Shown: positions 9,555 through 18,044, numbered from the stretch's first letter. The stretch: 64,000 nt of DNA from Bradyrhizobium barranii subsp. barranii (GCF_017565645.3 NZ_CP086136.1:7237501-7301500); one strand, 5' to 3'. The notes: generated from the letters alone by a model not told the origin. Made by a program: numbers and translations.

Positions 9555-10382
9555 ATGGCTGATACCAACCAGATCAAGCACGTCGCCTCGCCGCTCGCGC
9601 GCCAGACTCTGCTCGACAGCGATCTCACCCGCCCCGTTGCCGGCAACCGCCCGATCAAGCTGCTGCCCTGGCTGCAGGTCATCAAGATCGGCGGCCGCAT
9701 CATGGACCGCGGTCACGAAGCGATCCTCCCGCTCGTCGACGAGCTGCGGTCGCTCTTGCCGGAGCATCGTCTGCTCATCCTGACCGGCGCCGGCATCCGC
9801 GCCCGCCATCTCTACAGCGTCGGCCTCGATCTCGGCCTTCCCGTGGGTTCGCTCGCACCGCTCGCCGCCAGCGAGGCCGGTCAGAACGGCCACATCCTGG
9901 CAAGCCTGCTCGCACCGGAGGGTGTCTCCTATGTCGAGCACCCGACCATCGCGAGCCAGCTCGCCATTCACCTCCAGGCGGCGCGCGCTGTCGTCGGCAG
10001 CGCGTTCCCGCCCTACCACCATCATGAATTCCCGACCGCGCGCATCCCGCTGCATCGGGCCGATACCGGCGCCTTCCTGCTCGCCGACGCGCTTGGCGCT
10101 GCCGGGCTCACGATCGTGGAGGACGTTGACGGCGTCTACACGACCGATCCCAATGGCGCGGATGGCAAGAAGGCCGAGCTGCTGAAAGAGACGAGCTTTG
10201 CCGATCTTGCGAAGCTGAAGGGCACACTGCCGTTCGATCCCGCGCTGCTCGAGGTGATGGCCAACGCACGACACATCGCGCGCGTGCAGGTGGTCAACGG
10301 CCTCGTTCCCGGCCGGATCGCGGCGGCGCTGCGCGGGCAGCATGTGGGGTCGATCATCAACACCGGCGCCAAGCCGGTGTGA
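9555..10382 (+). CDS. mosA: Molybdenum storage protein subunit alpha
   Basis: A 275-residue paralogue of MosB with the same amino-acid-kinase fold: glycine-rich [10 protein letters not shown] (residues 44-53), [14 protein letters not shown], and the family's long N-terminal arm [19 protein letters not shown]. The run YHHHEFP (154-160) lies where Azotobacter MosA places cluster-binding histidines, and EGVSYVEHP precedes it. Together with MosB it should form the ATP-dependent molybdate/tungstate storage cage in the cytoplasm. AGAGAG precedes the ATG by 7 bases; spacing from mosB is 13 bp, so the two are one transcript. A terminator follows directly. No ModE-like box was recognised upstream of mosB. 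Confidence 0.93.
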   Translation: MADTNQIKHVASPLARQTLLDSDLTRPVAGNRPIKLLPWLQVIKIGGRIMDRGHEAILPLVDELRSLLPEHRLLILTGAGIRARHLYSVGLDLGLPVGSLAPLAASEAGQNGHILASLLAPEGVSYVEHPTIASQLAIHLQAARAVVGSAFPPYHHHEFPTARIPLHRADTGAFLLADALGAAGLTIVEDVDGVYTTDPNGADGKKAELLKETSFADLAKLKGTLPFDPALLEVMANARHIARVQVVNGLVPGRIAAALRGQHVGSIINTGAKPV

Positions 10383-10406
10383 GGCAGCGGCAACGTCCGT
10401 AAAAAC

Positions 10407-10435
10407 AAAACCCCGGAGCCTGCTCCGGGGTTTTT
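10407..10435. terminator. Rho-independent terminator (bidirectional)
   Basis: CCCCGGAGC (10411-10419) pairs with GCTCCGGGG (10422-10430), preceded by AAAA and followed by TTTTT. It ends mosBA and, on the other strand, the LpxO-like gene. Confidence 0.9.
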
Positions 10436-10446
10436 CGTAGGGCGGA

Positions 10447-11376
10447 TTAGCGCAGCGCCGACATCACGATGAGACCGAGGATCAGCGCCGTCAGCGAATA
10501 TTTCAGCGTGTAGTAGACGTTGCGGTTCCACTCCTTGACCTTGCGGCTGCCGAGATGGATCTCGTAGAGCTTGCCGAATACCTTGTTGAGCACGCCGACG
10601 CTCTCGCCGTCCACGTTCTGGGTCGCGGAGGCCTTGACGATGTGATGGCTGACCCAGCGATTGATCGCGGTCATGAAGCCGTACTTCATCGGGCGCTCGA
10701 CGTCGCAGAACAGGATGATGCGGTTGACGTCGGTCGCATTCTCCGCGCTGTGGATGAAGGTCTCGTCGAACATGAAGGCCTCGCCGTCGCGCCAGACGCA
10801 TTCGACGCCGTCGACGAGGATGCGGCACTTGTACGAGTTCGGCGTGACGAGGCCGAGGTGATAACGCAGCGAGCCGGCAAAGGGATCGCGGTGCGCGCCA
10901 AGCTTGCCGCCCGGCGGCAGCATCGCGAACATCGCGCCGTGCACGCTCGGGATCGATTTGAGCAGCTCCACCGTCTTCGGGCACAGCGTGTTCGCCGACG
11001 GCAGGAAGTCGTCATACCATTTCAGATAAAACCGCTTCCAGCCGCTCTTGAAGAACGAGTAGAAGCCCCAATCGTTGTTCTTCGCGGCCGCGCGAATAAA
11101 ACCTTCGTCGAACAGGCGCACCGCCTCGTCGCGAATGGTCTCCCAATTCTCGCTGAGTGGCTTCAACTCCGGAAACTGATCGACCGGGATCACCGGCTTA
11201 TTCGGCACGGCCGAGCCCGCATACATCAGCACGTTGTAGGGCGCGAGATAGGTCGAGTGATCGCCGAGCTGGCGGGCGAAGCGCAGTCGCTGCTTGCCGC
11301 GGAAGTGAACGTAAATGGTCGAAGCCGCGAGCACATAGAGAATGACAAGTTGCGGCGCAAAAAGCTGTTTCAGCAT
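10447..11376 (-). CDS. LpxO-like aspartyl/asparaginyl beta-hydroxylase (lipid A hydroxylase candidate)
   Basis: A 309-residue protein with an N-terminal membrane segment (LFAPQLVILYVLAASTIYV, residues 5-23), a cytoplasmic Fe(II)/2-oxoglutarate dioxygenase domain and a C-terminal membrane segment (YSLTALILGLIVMSALR). The iron ligands are visible as H162-x-D164 in GAHRDPFAGSLRYHLGL and H209 in FDETFIHSAENAT, with R219 probably binding 2-oxoglutarate. LpxO enzymes of similar size and topology 2-hydroxylate lipid A acyl chains. The start at 11376 has GGGGAA just upstream. Substrate is inferred from architecture; a peptide-hydroxylase role is less likely because of the membrane anchors. Confidence 0.8.
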   Translation of the reverse strand: MLKQLFAPQLVILYVLAASTIYVHFRGKQRLRFARQLGDHSTYLAPYNVLMYAGSAVPNKPVIPVDQFPELKPLSENWETIRDEAVRLFDEGFIRAAAKNNDWGFYSFFKSGWKRFYLKWYDDFLPSANTLCPKTVELLKSIPSVHGAMFAMLPPGGKLGAHRDPFAGSLRYHLGLVTPNSYKCRILVDGVECVWRDGEAFMFDETFIHSAENATDVNRIILFCDVERPMKYGFMTAINRWVSHHIVKASATQNVDGESVGVLNKVFGKLYEIHLGSRKVKEWNRNVYYTLKYSLTALILGLIVMSALR

Positions 11377-11544
11377 TTCCCCAAATCCCGAGTGACCCAG
11401 CTGGGGACGTGATCTACTCCGACCCGGCCCGAGCTGCAAGATATTGGCGTGCATCCTGAGGCTGTTCCGCAGGTTGTGATTGGGACGTCCCGAGCGCGCC
11501 GCGCACAATTTGAAATCGTAGCTGACCCGCCGCCAATACCCGCG

Positions 11545-11572
11545 TTGCGGTCGGTTTGCGGCGTGCTATCCT
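11545..11572 (+). promoter_or_regulatory. Candidate sigma-70-type promoter for the 11609 gene
   Basis: TTGCGG (11545-11550), 16-bp spacer, TATCCT (11567-11572), 37 bp before the start codon. Both boxes deviate from consensus. Confidence 0.25.
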
Positions 11573-11608
11573 GGTTCCAGGGTTGGAAAATCGGGGTGCG
11601 TCTTGGGG

Positions 11609-12229
11609 ATGTGGCGGTCGTTGGCGGGCTCCGCGCTCGCGCTGGTTCTGCTTGGAATATTCGCACCCGTGAACGGCCAAGGCACTTCGCCGTTACCCCA
11701 AGGCGGCAAGCCTCCGGATCCGGAGCTGCGCGGCCAGTGGCTACGGGTCGGGCAGACATTCGCCTGCAAGGTCGAAGCCGGTAAGCGCATCACCCCGCCC
11801 GATCCCGACGTGCTTAGCTTTGCCTGCCAGCGTATGGGCGCGCTGGGCGTCGGCATCTCGGAGACCTCGCTCAAGGCCGTGCTCGGCGAGCCGCACCGCA
11901 GGCTGCCGCAACCGAACAACGCGACGGCCTATGTCTGCTTCCTCGGCAAGACCGGCGAGTTTCCCTATCTTGCCGCCATCGTGAAAGCGAACCGCACTGT
12001 CGCACTCCAGATCAGCGGCGAGACACCGGTCGCCGCGTACAGCTTCAACCGGGTCAATCTCGGCGACAGCACCGACAAACTGATGGCGCAGTTCGGCGGC
12101 CCATTCCACGTCGGGCCTAGCGGGCTGGAGAAAACGGAGCTCTGGACGTACGAGCCATGGCCCTTCTCATTCGAGGTGCGGCAGGACCGCGTCACCTCGA
12201 TCCGGATCAGCGATCCGACCATCAAGTAG
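11609..12229 (+). CDS. Secreted protein of unknown function
   Basis: A 206-residue protein with a signal peptide (MWRSLAGSALALVLLGIFAP, cleavage probably after VNG at about residue 23). A TTG two codons earlier (11603) is an alternative start. The mature protein has three Cys and ends in a repeat-like region with segments GVGISETSLKAVLGEPHRRLP and VNLGDSTDKLMAQFGGPFHVGP. These G.S...L...GEP / LGDS.DKL...FG.P patterns resemble tandem SmpA/OmlA-like (BamE-type) small periplasmic modules that begin with 'G.s...v...lG.P'. That resemblance is an inference from motif spacing only. No operon partner is apparent. Confidence 0.6.
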   Translation: MWRSLAGSALALVLLGIFAPVNGQGTSPLPQGGKPPDPELRGQWLRVGQTFACKVEAGKRITPPDPDVLSFACQRMGALGVGISETSLKAVLGEPHRRLPQPNNATAYVCFLGKTGEFPYLAAIVKANRTVALQISGETPVAAYSFNRVNLGDSTDKLMAQFGGPFHVGPSGLEKTELWTYEPWPFSFEVRQDRVTSIRISDPTIK

Positions 12230-12245
12230 ATTCGATTGTGTTCGA

Positions 12246-12401
12246 TCAAGCCCGCGACAGCGCCTGGAGACCCTTGAAGGTCAGGCGCTTCGGGTCGGTG
12301 ACGCCGGCGAGATAGAGCCGACGGATGAAGGCGATGACGGCGTCGCGGTCGCAATCGGTCAGCGCGACGACGGCGTCGACCGCAATCTTCTGGGCTTCCA
12401 T
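12246..12401 (-). CDS. 51-aa small conserved-looking protein
   Basis: A reading frame of 51 codons beginning MEAQKIAVDAVVALTDCDRD, continuing AVIAFIRRLYLAGVTDPKRL and ending TFKGLQALSRA. The ATG at 12401 is preceded at 5-7 bases by GAGGTGA, one of the best ribosome-binding sites in the window, which is the main reason for calling it. The sequence is helix-rich, amphipathic and without signal or membrane segments. It lies between a secreted-protein gene and a LysR gene on the same strand as the latter, with about 150 bp between. I do not recognise the family. Confidence 0.6.
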   Translation of the reverse strand: MEAQKIAVDAVVALTDCDRDAVIAFIRRLYLAGVTDPKRLTFKGLQALSRA

Positions 12402-12554
12402 TGGGCTCACCTCGGCCTTGCGAGTAACCCCGGCCGAGACAGGCTAGGACTCATCCGTTAAATCGGCGTTAACCGTTCTGGAACCGTCGCCGATTCAGCC
12501 CGGCGGCCGTATACGCAAAACAACGCATTGGCAGTCGCCGCGCGGCCGCAATGT

Positions 12555-13478
12555 CTAGCGTGCACCGAGGCTCTTCTTGAGCTGCGCAAAGTGCTTCTTC
12601 AGCCGGGGCACGGCGAAGTCGGTGAAGGCCCGTACCTTCGGCACCGCGAGCCGGCCCTGCGGGCAGATCAAATGCGCGGGCATCTCCGGATCCTCATCGC
12701 CGGCCAGCACGATCTCGAGCTCGCCGCTCGCGACCTGCTCGGCCACCTGGTACGAATACATCCGCGCCACGCCGCGCCCGGCAACCGCGGATGCCACCGC
12801 CGCATAGGTGCTGTTGACGACGAGTCGCGGGATGAACTGGACTGTCCTGGCTGCCGATGAGCCGGCCTGTGGCGCAAAGGTCCAGGAATTGGGCAGGTGC
12901 GCCATCGCCACGATCTGGTGCTTGGCGAGATCGCCGGGTTCAGCGATGCGCGGGTGCTGCTTCAGGTAGCGCGGCGCAGCCACCACGACGCGGCTGATCT
13001 CGCCGACCCGCATCGCCACCATCGCCGAATCCGCGAGAGGCCCGATGCGAAGCGCGATGTCGACGCCCTCCTCGATCAGATTGACCGAACGGTCGAACAG
13101 CAGGAGCTTCGCCGACACCGTCGGATAGGCATCGAGAAATGCATCGAGGATCGGCCGCAGCACCATCTCGCCCGAGACCACCGGCGCCGTGATCGCGAGC
13201 AGGCCGCGGGGCGCCGTGCGCGGTCCGGCCACGATGTCGTCGGCCTCCTCCAGCTCGGTGAGCACGCGACGGCAGATCGCAACATAGCGCTCGCCCTCCT
13301 CGCTCAGCTTGATCGATCGCGTCGTCCGGTGCAGCAGCTCGGCGCCGACCCGCTCCTCGAGGAAAGCGATGGCGCGGCTGACCGCCGCCGGCGAGCGGCC
13401 GAGCTTGCGTCCTGCGGCGGCCAAGCTGCCCTCGTCCACCGCAAGGACGAACACCTTCATCGCATCCAGACGATCCAT
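12555..13478 (-). CDS. LysR-family transcriptional regulator
   Basis: A 307-residue LTTR: N-terminal winged helix-turn-helix (MDRLDAMKVFVLAVDEGSLA, then AAGRKLGRSPAAVSRAIAFL, residues 1-60) and a periplasmic-binding-protein-like effector domain (LLAITAPVVSGEMVLRPILD onward). The MDRLDAMKVFV start at 13478 is the usual N-terminus of this subgroup; the upstream extension is not. It is transcribed divergently from the SDR/tautomerase/MFS operon with a 213-bp gap, the classic arrangement for LysR control of the neighbouring operon. The inducer is unknown. The C-terminus is a basic tail (RLKKHFAQLKKSLGAR). Confidence 0.88.
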   Translation of the reverse strand: MDRLDAMKVFVLAVDEGSLAAAGRKLGRSPAAVSRAIAFLEERVGAELLHRTTRSIKLSEEGERYVAICRRVLTELEEADDIVAGPRTAPRGLLAITAPVVSGEMVLRPILDAFLDAYPTVSAKLLLFDRSVNLIEEGVDIALRIGPLADSAMVAMRVGEISRVVVAAPRYLKQHPRIAEPGDLAKHQIVAMAHLPNSWTFAPQAGSSAARTVQFIPRLVVNSTYAAVASAVAGRGVARMYSYQVAEQVASGELEIVLAGDEDPEMPAHLICPQGRLAVPKVRAFTDFAVPRLKKHFAQLKKSLGAR

Positions 13479-13691
13479 GCCTACCCGTCGCCCCATCAAA
13501 TTCCAGTGACAAGCTAGGCGCTCGCCCCCGCCGCGACAACCGCCGCCAAAGGCCGGTCCGGCATTCGTTCGCACCACGTAACAGTGTCTGCCGGACAACG
13601 TGTATTCGCAGCCGGGCCGCCGCGGCGTACCTCAGTACGCGAGCCAGCCGCTGCTGGCGCAGGTTCTGAAAGCCAACAACAGGAGTCAGCC

Positions 13692-14402
13692 ATGGGTATC
13701 GAGCAGAAGGTCGCCATCATCACCGGTGCATCGCAGGGCATCGGCGCCGCCCTGGTCCAGGGTTTTCGCGATCGCAACTATCGCGTCGTCGCAACGGCGC
13801 GTTCCGTCAAGCCGTCGGGCGACGATGACATCCTCGCCGTTCCCGGCGACATCGCCGACCGGGCCACCGCGCAACGCGTGGTCTCGCAGGCCGTCGCGCG
13901 CTTCGGCCGCGTCGACACGCTGGTCAACAATGCCGGCATCTTCGTCGCAAAGCCGTTCACGCAGTACACGGCCGAGGACTATGCGGCGGTGATGGGCACC
14001 AACGTTGCGGGCTTTTTCCACATCACGCAGCTCGCCATTGCGGAGATGGAGAAGCAGGGTTCGGGTCACGTCGTCCAGATCACGACCACCCTGGCCGATC
14101 AGGCCAATTCGAACGTGCCGTCGGTGCTGGCCTCGCTGAGCAAGGGCGGGCTGAACGCCGCGACCAAGTCGCTCGCGATCGAATACGCCAGGCGCGGCAT
14201 CCGCGTGAACGCGGTGGCGCCCGGCATCATCAAGTCGCCGATGCATCCCGTTGCGACGCATGCCCAGCTCGGCGCGCTGCATCCGGTCGGCCACATGGGT
14301 GAGATGTCCGACATCGTTGGCGCCGTGCTCTATCTCGAGCAGGCAAGCTTCGTCACCGGCGAGATCCTGCACGTCGACGGCGGCCAGAGCGCCGGCCACT
14401 GA
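13692..14402 (+). CDS. Short-chain dehydrogenase/reductase family protein with altered active site
   Basis: A 236-residue SDR with the NAD(P)-binding TGASQGIG (residues 11-18), NNAG (79-82) and the RVNAVAPGIIKSPM segment. AGGAG lies 6 bases before the ATG. The active site departs from the family: the YxxxK motif reads ASLSK (147-151), so Lys151 is kept but the catalytic Tyr is Ala147, and the usual SS pair is TTT (131-133). Fold and cofactor binding look intact, but classical hydride-transfer chemistry needs the Tyr. It is the first gene of an operon with a tautomerase (15 bp later) and an MFS transporter, probably regulated by the divergent LysR protein. Confidence 0.88.
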   Translation: MGIEQKVAIITGASQGIGAALVQGFRDRNYRVVATARSVKPSGDDDILAVPGDIADRATAQRVVSQAVARFGRVDTLVNNAGIFVAKPFTQYTAEDYAAVMGTNVAGFFHITQLAIAEMEKQGSGHVVQITTTLADQANSNVPSVLASLSKGGLNAATKSLAIEYARRGIRVNAVAPGIIKSPMHPVATHAQLGALHPVGHMGEMSDIVGAVLYLEQASFVTGEILHVDGGQSAGH

Positions 14403-14417
14403 GCGCGGAGAAACACC

Positions 14418-14654
14418 ATGCCGATCGTCACCATTCAAGTGACCCGCGAAGGAACGACGCCGGGAGCGGCGTCGCTCACGGCGGAGGAGAAGGCCGCGCT
14501 GATCAAGGGATCGAGCCAGTTGCTGCTCGACGTGCTCGGCAAGCCGCTCGAGTCCACCTTCGTCGTGATCGAGAAAGTCGACACCGACAATTGGGGCTGG
14601 GGCGGCCTGCCCGTGCGGGACTTCCGGCGCCGCCGCGCCGCAAAGACAGGATGA
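14418..14654 (+). CDS. 4-oxalocrotonate tautomerase family protein
   Basis: A 78-residue protein with the hallmark Pro directly after Met (MPIVTIQVTREG), which becomes the catalytic N-terminal Pro. It also has the family's STFVVIEKVDTDNWGWGGLP segment. GGAG lies 10 bases before the ATG. It is slightly longer than the usual 60-70 residues, with a basic tail (RDFRRRRAAKTG). Members tautomerise or dehalogenate small 2-oxo or enol acids. Position between an SDR and an MFS gene suggests a step in detoxifying or catabolising a carbonyl compound; the substrate is unknown. Confidence 0.88.
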   Translation: MPIVTIQVTREGTTPGAASLTAEEKAALIKGSSQLLLDVLGKPLESTFVVIEKVDTDNWGWGGLPVRDFRRRRAAKTG

Positions 14655-14686
14655 TCCGCGCGCCACTGTGTGCGCAGGAGGATGAC

Positions 14687-15928
14687 ATGACCGAACTCAA
14701 TGTAAACACTGGGCACCACGCCCGGCCGCATCAGCGGCCAGGATCGGAATCGCAATCGAATTCGCGGCAGGCTTGGCGGTACGCCGTGGCGGGATTGTGC
14801 GCAGCACTGGTCGGGCTTGGCCTCGCCCGCTTTTCCTACACGCCGCTGATCCCGGCGCTGATCGCCGCGAAGTGGTTCAGCGCATCCGACGTCGTCTATC
14901 TCGGCGCAGCCAACCTCGCCGGTTACCTCGCGGGCGCGCTCGCCGCACGCGCACTAGCCACCCGCATCGGCGCAGTCCGCGCACTGCGGGCGATGATGCT
15001 GCTTGCCACCCTCTCCTTTTTCGCGAGCTCTACCCCGGTGTCGTTCACCTGGTTTTTCGCCTGGCGCTTTCTGTCGGGCCTGACCGGCGGAATCATCATG
15101 GTGCTGGCGGCCTCCGTCATTCTGCCGCACGTATCGGCCGCGAGGCGCGGCATCGTCGGCGGCGTGATCTTTGCCGGCGTCGGCCTTGGCGTCGCGGCAT
15201 CGGGCACGCTGGTGCCGTTGCTCCTGCAACAGGGCTTGCAGCAGAGCTGGTATGGCCTCGGCATGCTCTCCGCCGTGCTCACACTCGCGAGCTGGTGGAA
15301 CTGGCCTGCGGAGGCCAAGAGCGATGCCGCGCCTTCGCGTCACGCGAAGTCCCATCAGGCCTCGCCCGCCGTGCGCGCGCTTCTGGTCCAGTATGGCCTC
15401 AACGCGGTGGCGCTGGTGCCGCACATGGTCTTCATCGTCGACTTCGTGGCGCGTGGCCTCGGCCAGGGCATTGCCGCGGGCGCGCGCTACTGGGTGCTGT
15501 ACGGTCTCGGCGCCATCGTCGGCCCGCTCGTCACCGGCCATCTCGGTGACCGCTCGGGATTTGGACCGGCCCTGCGCGCGGCGTTCCTGATTGAAGCGGC
15601 CGCCGTGCTGCTGCCCACCGTCAGCACCGCGCCTCTCTCGCTGATCGTGTCGAGCGTCGTGGTCGGCGGCTTCACACCCGGTATCGTACCGCTGGTGCTC
15701 GGGCGCATTCATGAGCTCGTGCCGCACTCGACCGAGCAGCAGCGCGCGACATGGAGCCACGCCACCACGAGCTTTGCGCTGTTCCAGGCGGCGGCAGCCT
15801 ACGGCTTCTCCTGGATCTACGCGCAGACCGGCGGCGACTATCTGGTCCTGTTCGGACTTGGCGGCGCCGCCGTGGTGCTCGCGCTTGCGATCGATCTTGG
15901 GCTCGCGCTCACCACGCGCAAGGCATAA
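14687..15928 (+). CDS. MFS transporter, YbfB/YjiJ family
   Basis: A 413-residue inner-membrane protein with about 12 membrane segments. It begins with a hydrophilic ~28-residue tail and then RYAVAGLCAALVGLGLARFS and YTPLIPALI, the conserved opening of YbfB/YjiJ-type transporters. Other recognisable parts are FFAWRFLSGLTGGIIMVLAA and ISGWT-like helices near the C-terminus. AGGAGG at 14676-14681 fixes the start at 14687. It is the third gene of the SDR/tautomerase operon (32 bp after the tautomerase) and probably exports or imports the pathway's substrate. It converges with the monooxygenase gene, with only 17 bp between the stops. Confidence 0.88.
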   Translation: MTELNVNTGHHARPHQRPGSESQSNSRQAWRYAVAGLCAALVGLGLARFSYTPLIPALIAAKWFSASDVVYLGAANLAGYLAGALAARALATRIGAVRALRAMMLLATLSFFASSTPVSFTWFFAWRFLSGLTGGIIMVLAASVILPHVSAARRGIVGGVIFAGVGLGVAASGTLVPLLLQQGLQQSWYGLGMLSAVLTLASWWNWPAEAKSDAAPSRHAKSHQASPAVRALLVQYGLNAVALVPHMVFIVDFVARGLGQGIAAGARYWVLYGLGAIVGPLVTGHLGDRSGFGPALRAAFLIEAAAVLLPTVSTAPLSLIVSSVVVGGFTPGIVPLVLGRIHELVPHSTEQQRATWSHATTSFALFQAAAAYGFSWIYAQTGGDYLVLFGLGGAAVVLALAIDLGLALTTRKA

Positions 15929-15945
15929 AGCGGGCGGCGGCGTGA

Positions 15946-17412
15946 TCAGGAATACTGCATCACGCCGTCGTCGATCTTGCCAAAGCGCAAGGAGACGATG
16001 TCGAGCGCGTAGTTCTGGTACAGCCGCCATGGCTGCTTCGAGCCCTGCTTCGGCATCTTCGCGACCGAGCGCTGCACATAGCCCGAGGTGAAATCGAGCG
16101 ACGGCTGCGCGGTGATTTCAGGGTCGTCATTGTGCGGCATGCACTGACGGAAATTGTGCCGGTCCATGTAGTTGATGAGCCGGCAGACATATTCGCAGGT
16201 GAGATCGCATTTCAGCGTCCAGGACGCGTTGGTGTAGCCGAAGGCTGACGCCATGTTCGGCACGTCGGCATACATCATGCCCTTGTAGGTCAGCGTGTTG
16301 GCGAAATCGATGGCGCGGCCGTCGACGCTGATTTCGAGACCGCCGACGACCTGGAGCACCAGCCCCGTCGCGGTGACGATGATGTCGGCCGCAAGCTCGC
16401 TGCCATCCTTCAGGCGAATGCCGTCGCGCGTAAAGGTGTCGATCTCGTTGGTGACGACGGCGGCGCGCTGCTCGCGGATCGCCTTGAACAGGTCGCCGTC
16501 CGGCACGAGGCAGAGCCGCTGGTCCCAGGGATTGTAGCGCGGCGTGAAATGGGTCGCGACGTCGTAGTCGGGGCCGAGCGCCATCTGCACCCCCTTGAGC
16601 ACCAGCTCCTTCACCTTGGCAGGCCGGCGCCGGCTGAGCTGGAAGAAGAACATCCCCCACATCACGTTGCGCCAGCGGATGACATGATAGGCAAGCCGCG
16701 TCGGCAGATTGCGGCGCAATTTGTTGGCCACGGGGTCCTGCGCAGGACGCGACACCACATAGGTCGGCGAGCGCTGGAGCATGGTGACCTGCGCCGCCTT
16801 CTTGGCGAGCTCCGGCACCAGCGTCACTGCGGTTGCGCCCGAGCCGATCACGACGACGCGTTTTCCCGCGCAGTCGATGTCCTCGGTCCATTTCTGCGGA
16901 TGCACGATGCGGCCGGCGAAATCTGCCACGCCCGCAAACTCCGGCGTATAGCCCGCCTCGTATTTGTAGTAGCCCGAGCACATGAACAGGAAATTGCAGG
17001 TGAAGCGCACGAGCTCGGTTGCGCCCTCGCCCGTAATGCGCTCGGCCTCGATGGTCCAGCGCGCATCCGGCGTCGACCAGGACGCGCGCTTGACGCGATG
17101 GCGGAAGCGGATGTGCGTCTCGATGCCGTTCTCGGCTGCTGTCTCGCGCACGTAATTCAGGATCTGCGGCCCGTCGGCGATCGCCTTCGGATCGGTCCAC
17201 GGCTTGAAGGAATAGCCGAGCGTAAACATGTCGCTGTCGGAGCGGACACCGGGATAGCGAAACAGGTCCCAGGTCCCGCCGATGCAGTCGCGCCCCTCGA
17301 GAATGACGTAGCTCTTGCCCGGGCACTTGCTCTGAAGATGATAACCCGCGCCGATGCCGGACAGGCCGGCACCGACGATCAGCACGTCGAAATGTTCTGC
17401 GGCTTTCGCCAT
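15946..17412 (-). CDS. Flavin-dependent Baeyer-Villiger-type monooxygenase
   Basis: A 488-residue class B flavoprotein monooxygenase. FAD motif GAGLSGIGAG near the N-terminus, the Baeyer-Villiger fingerprint FxGxxxHxxxW as FAGRIVHPQKW, followed by the NADPH motif GSGATA. Such enzymes insert one oxygen atom into ketones or oxidise heteroatoms using NADPH and O2. The N-terminus MAKAAEHFDVLIVGAG at 17412 is chosen because GGGGAG lies just upstream and the open extension beyond it is not flavoprotein-like. It follows the NTF2-like gene by 49 bp on the same strand, so the two are probably one operon. Substrate unknown; cyclic or aliphatic ketones are plausible. Confidence 0.9.
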   Translation of the reverse strand: MAKAAEHFDVLIVGAGLSGIGAGYHLQSKCPGKSYVILEGRDCIGGTWDLFRYPGVRSDSDMFTLGYSFKPWTDPKAIADGPQILNYVRETAAENGIETHIRFRHRVKRASWSTPDARWTIEAERITGEGATELVRFTCNFLFMCSGYYKYEAGYTPEFAGVADFAGRIVHPQKWTEDIDCAGKRVVVIGSGATAVTLVPELAKKAAQVTMLQRSPTYVVSRPAQDPVANKLRRNLPTRLAYHVIRWRNVMWGMFFFQLSRRRPAKVKELVLKGVQMALGPDYDVATHFTPRYNPWDQRLCLVPDGDLFKAIREQRAAVVTNEIDTFTRDGIRLKDGSELAADIIVTATGLVLQVVGGLEISVDGRAIDFANTLTYKGMMYADVPNMASAFGYTNASWTLKCDLTCEYVCRLINYMDRHNFRQCMPHNDDPEITAQPSLDFTSGYVQRSVAKMPKQGSKQPWRLYQNYALDIVSLRFGKIDDGVMQYS

Positions 17413-17461
17413 GGCGTTCTCCCCGGCACAGGATGGGCGACGCCGTGCCGAATTGCAACCG

Positions 17462-17881
17462 TCAGGCGGTGGCAGCACCGTAGACAAGGGCTGTGTCGAA
17501 ATACTCGTAGAATTCCACTGCCTTGCCATCCTTGAAACGCCAGAAATCGACCTTCGGGGTCTCAGCGATCTTCCCGGTCCTTTTGTTGGTCCAGGCACAT
17601 GAGCCGCGCGCGAAAACAGCGTCGCCCTGCGCGACGTATTCATTCATGGTGTAGTGCTGCATGCTCCAGTCAGCCAGCAGACCGTCGAAATAGCCACGCA
17701 GCTGCGCGCGGTCGTCATAACACTTGGCAAAGGGCACCGCCGGAGCCCCCTGCGGAAGCGAGTCGAATTTGATCTGCGGGCCGATGACGCTGTCGAACCA
17801 ATAGTCGACGCTCCCGCCTTTGCTGTCGTTCCACCGACGATAGGCTTCTTTGAGCAACTGAACGTTGGCTTCGCTGGACAT
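17462..17881 (-). CDS. NTF2/SnoaL-like protein co-transcribed with the monooxygenase
   Basis: A 139-residue alpha+beta-cone protein (NVQLLKEAYRRWNDSKGGSV, CYDDRAQLRGYFDGLLADW, VDFWRFKDGKAVEFYEYFDT). The C-terminal W.F.DGK.VEF.EYFDT strand pair is characteristic of SnoaL-like polyketide-cyclase/ester-hydrolase relatives. GGAGGG about 7 bases before the ATG at 17881 decides the start over an upstream GTG/ATG. As the first gene of a two-gene unit with a Baeyer-Villiger enzyme it may process the lactone or ester product, which is inference. There is no signal peptide. Confidence 0.78.
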   Translation of the reverse strand: MSSEANVQLLKEAYRRWNDSKGGSVDYWFDSVIGPQIKFDSLPQGAPAVPFAKCYDDRAQLRGYFDGLLADWSMQHYTMNEYVAQGDAVFARGSCAWTNKRTGKIAETPKVDFWRFKDGKAVEFYEYFDTALVYGAATA

Positions 17882-17991
17882 CGCATTCCCTCCATATGCA
17901 TTTGACAATGAACGTGGGAAACGCGGCCACCCGCTTCAGAAGTGGCGGGCTTGTTTTGGCTCTACCTCCGAGCGTAGCACAATGAGTCTAC

Positions 17992-18025
17992 AAAAAAAGG
18001 CCCCGGATCGCTCCGGGGCCTTCTT
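17992..18025 (-). terminator. Rho-independent terminator of ahcY
   Basis: On the minus strand a GGCCCCGGAGC / CTCCGGGGCC-type stem is followed by seven T residues, 20-50 bp after the ahcY stop codon. Confidence 0.88.
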
Positions 18026-18044
18026 GTCGCAGCTGGATGCGATC

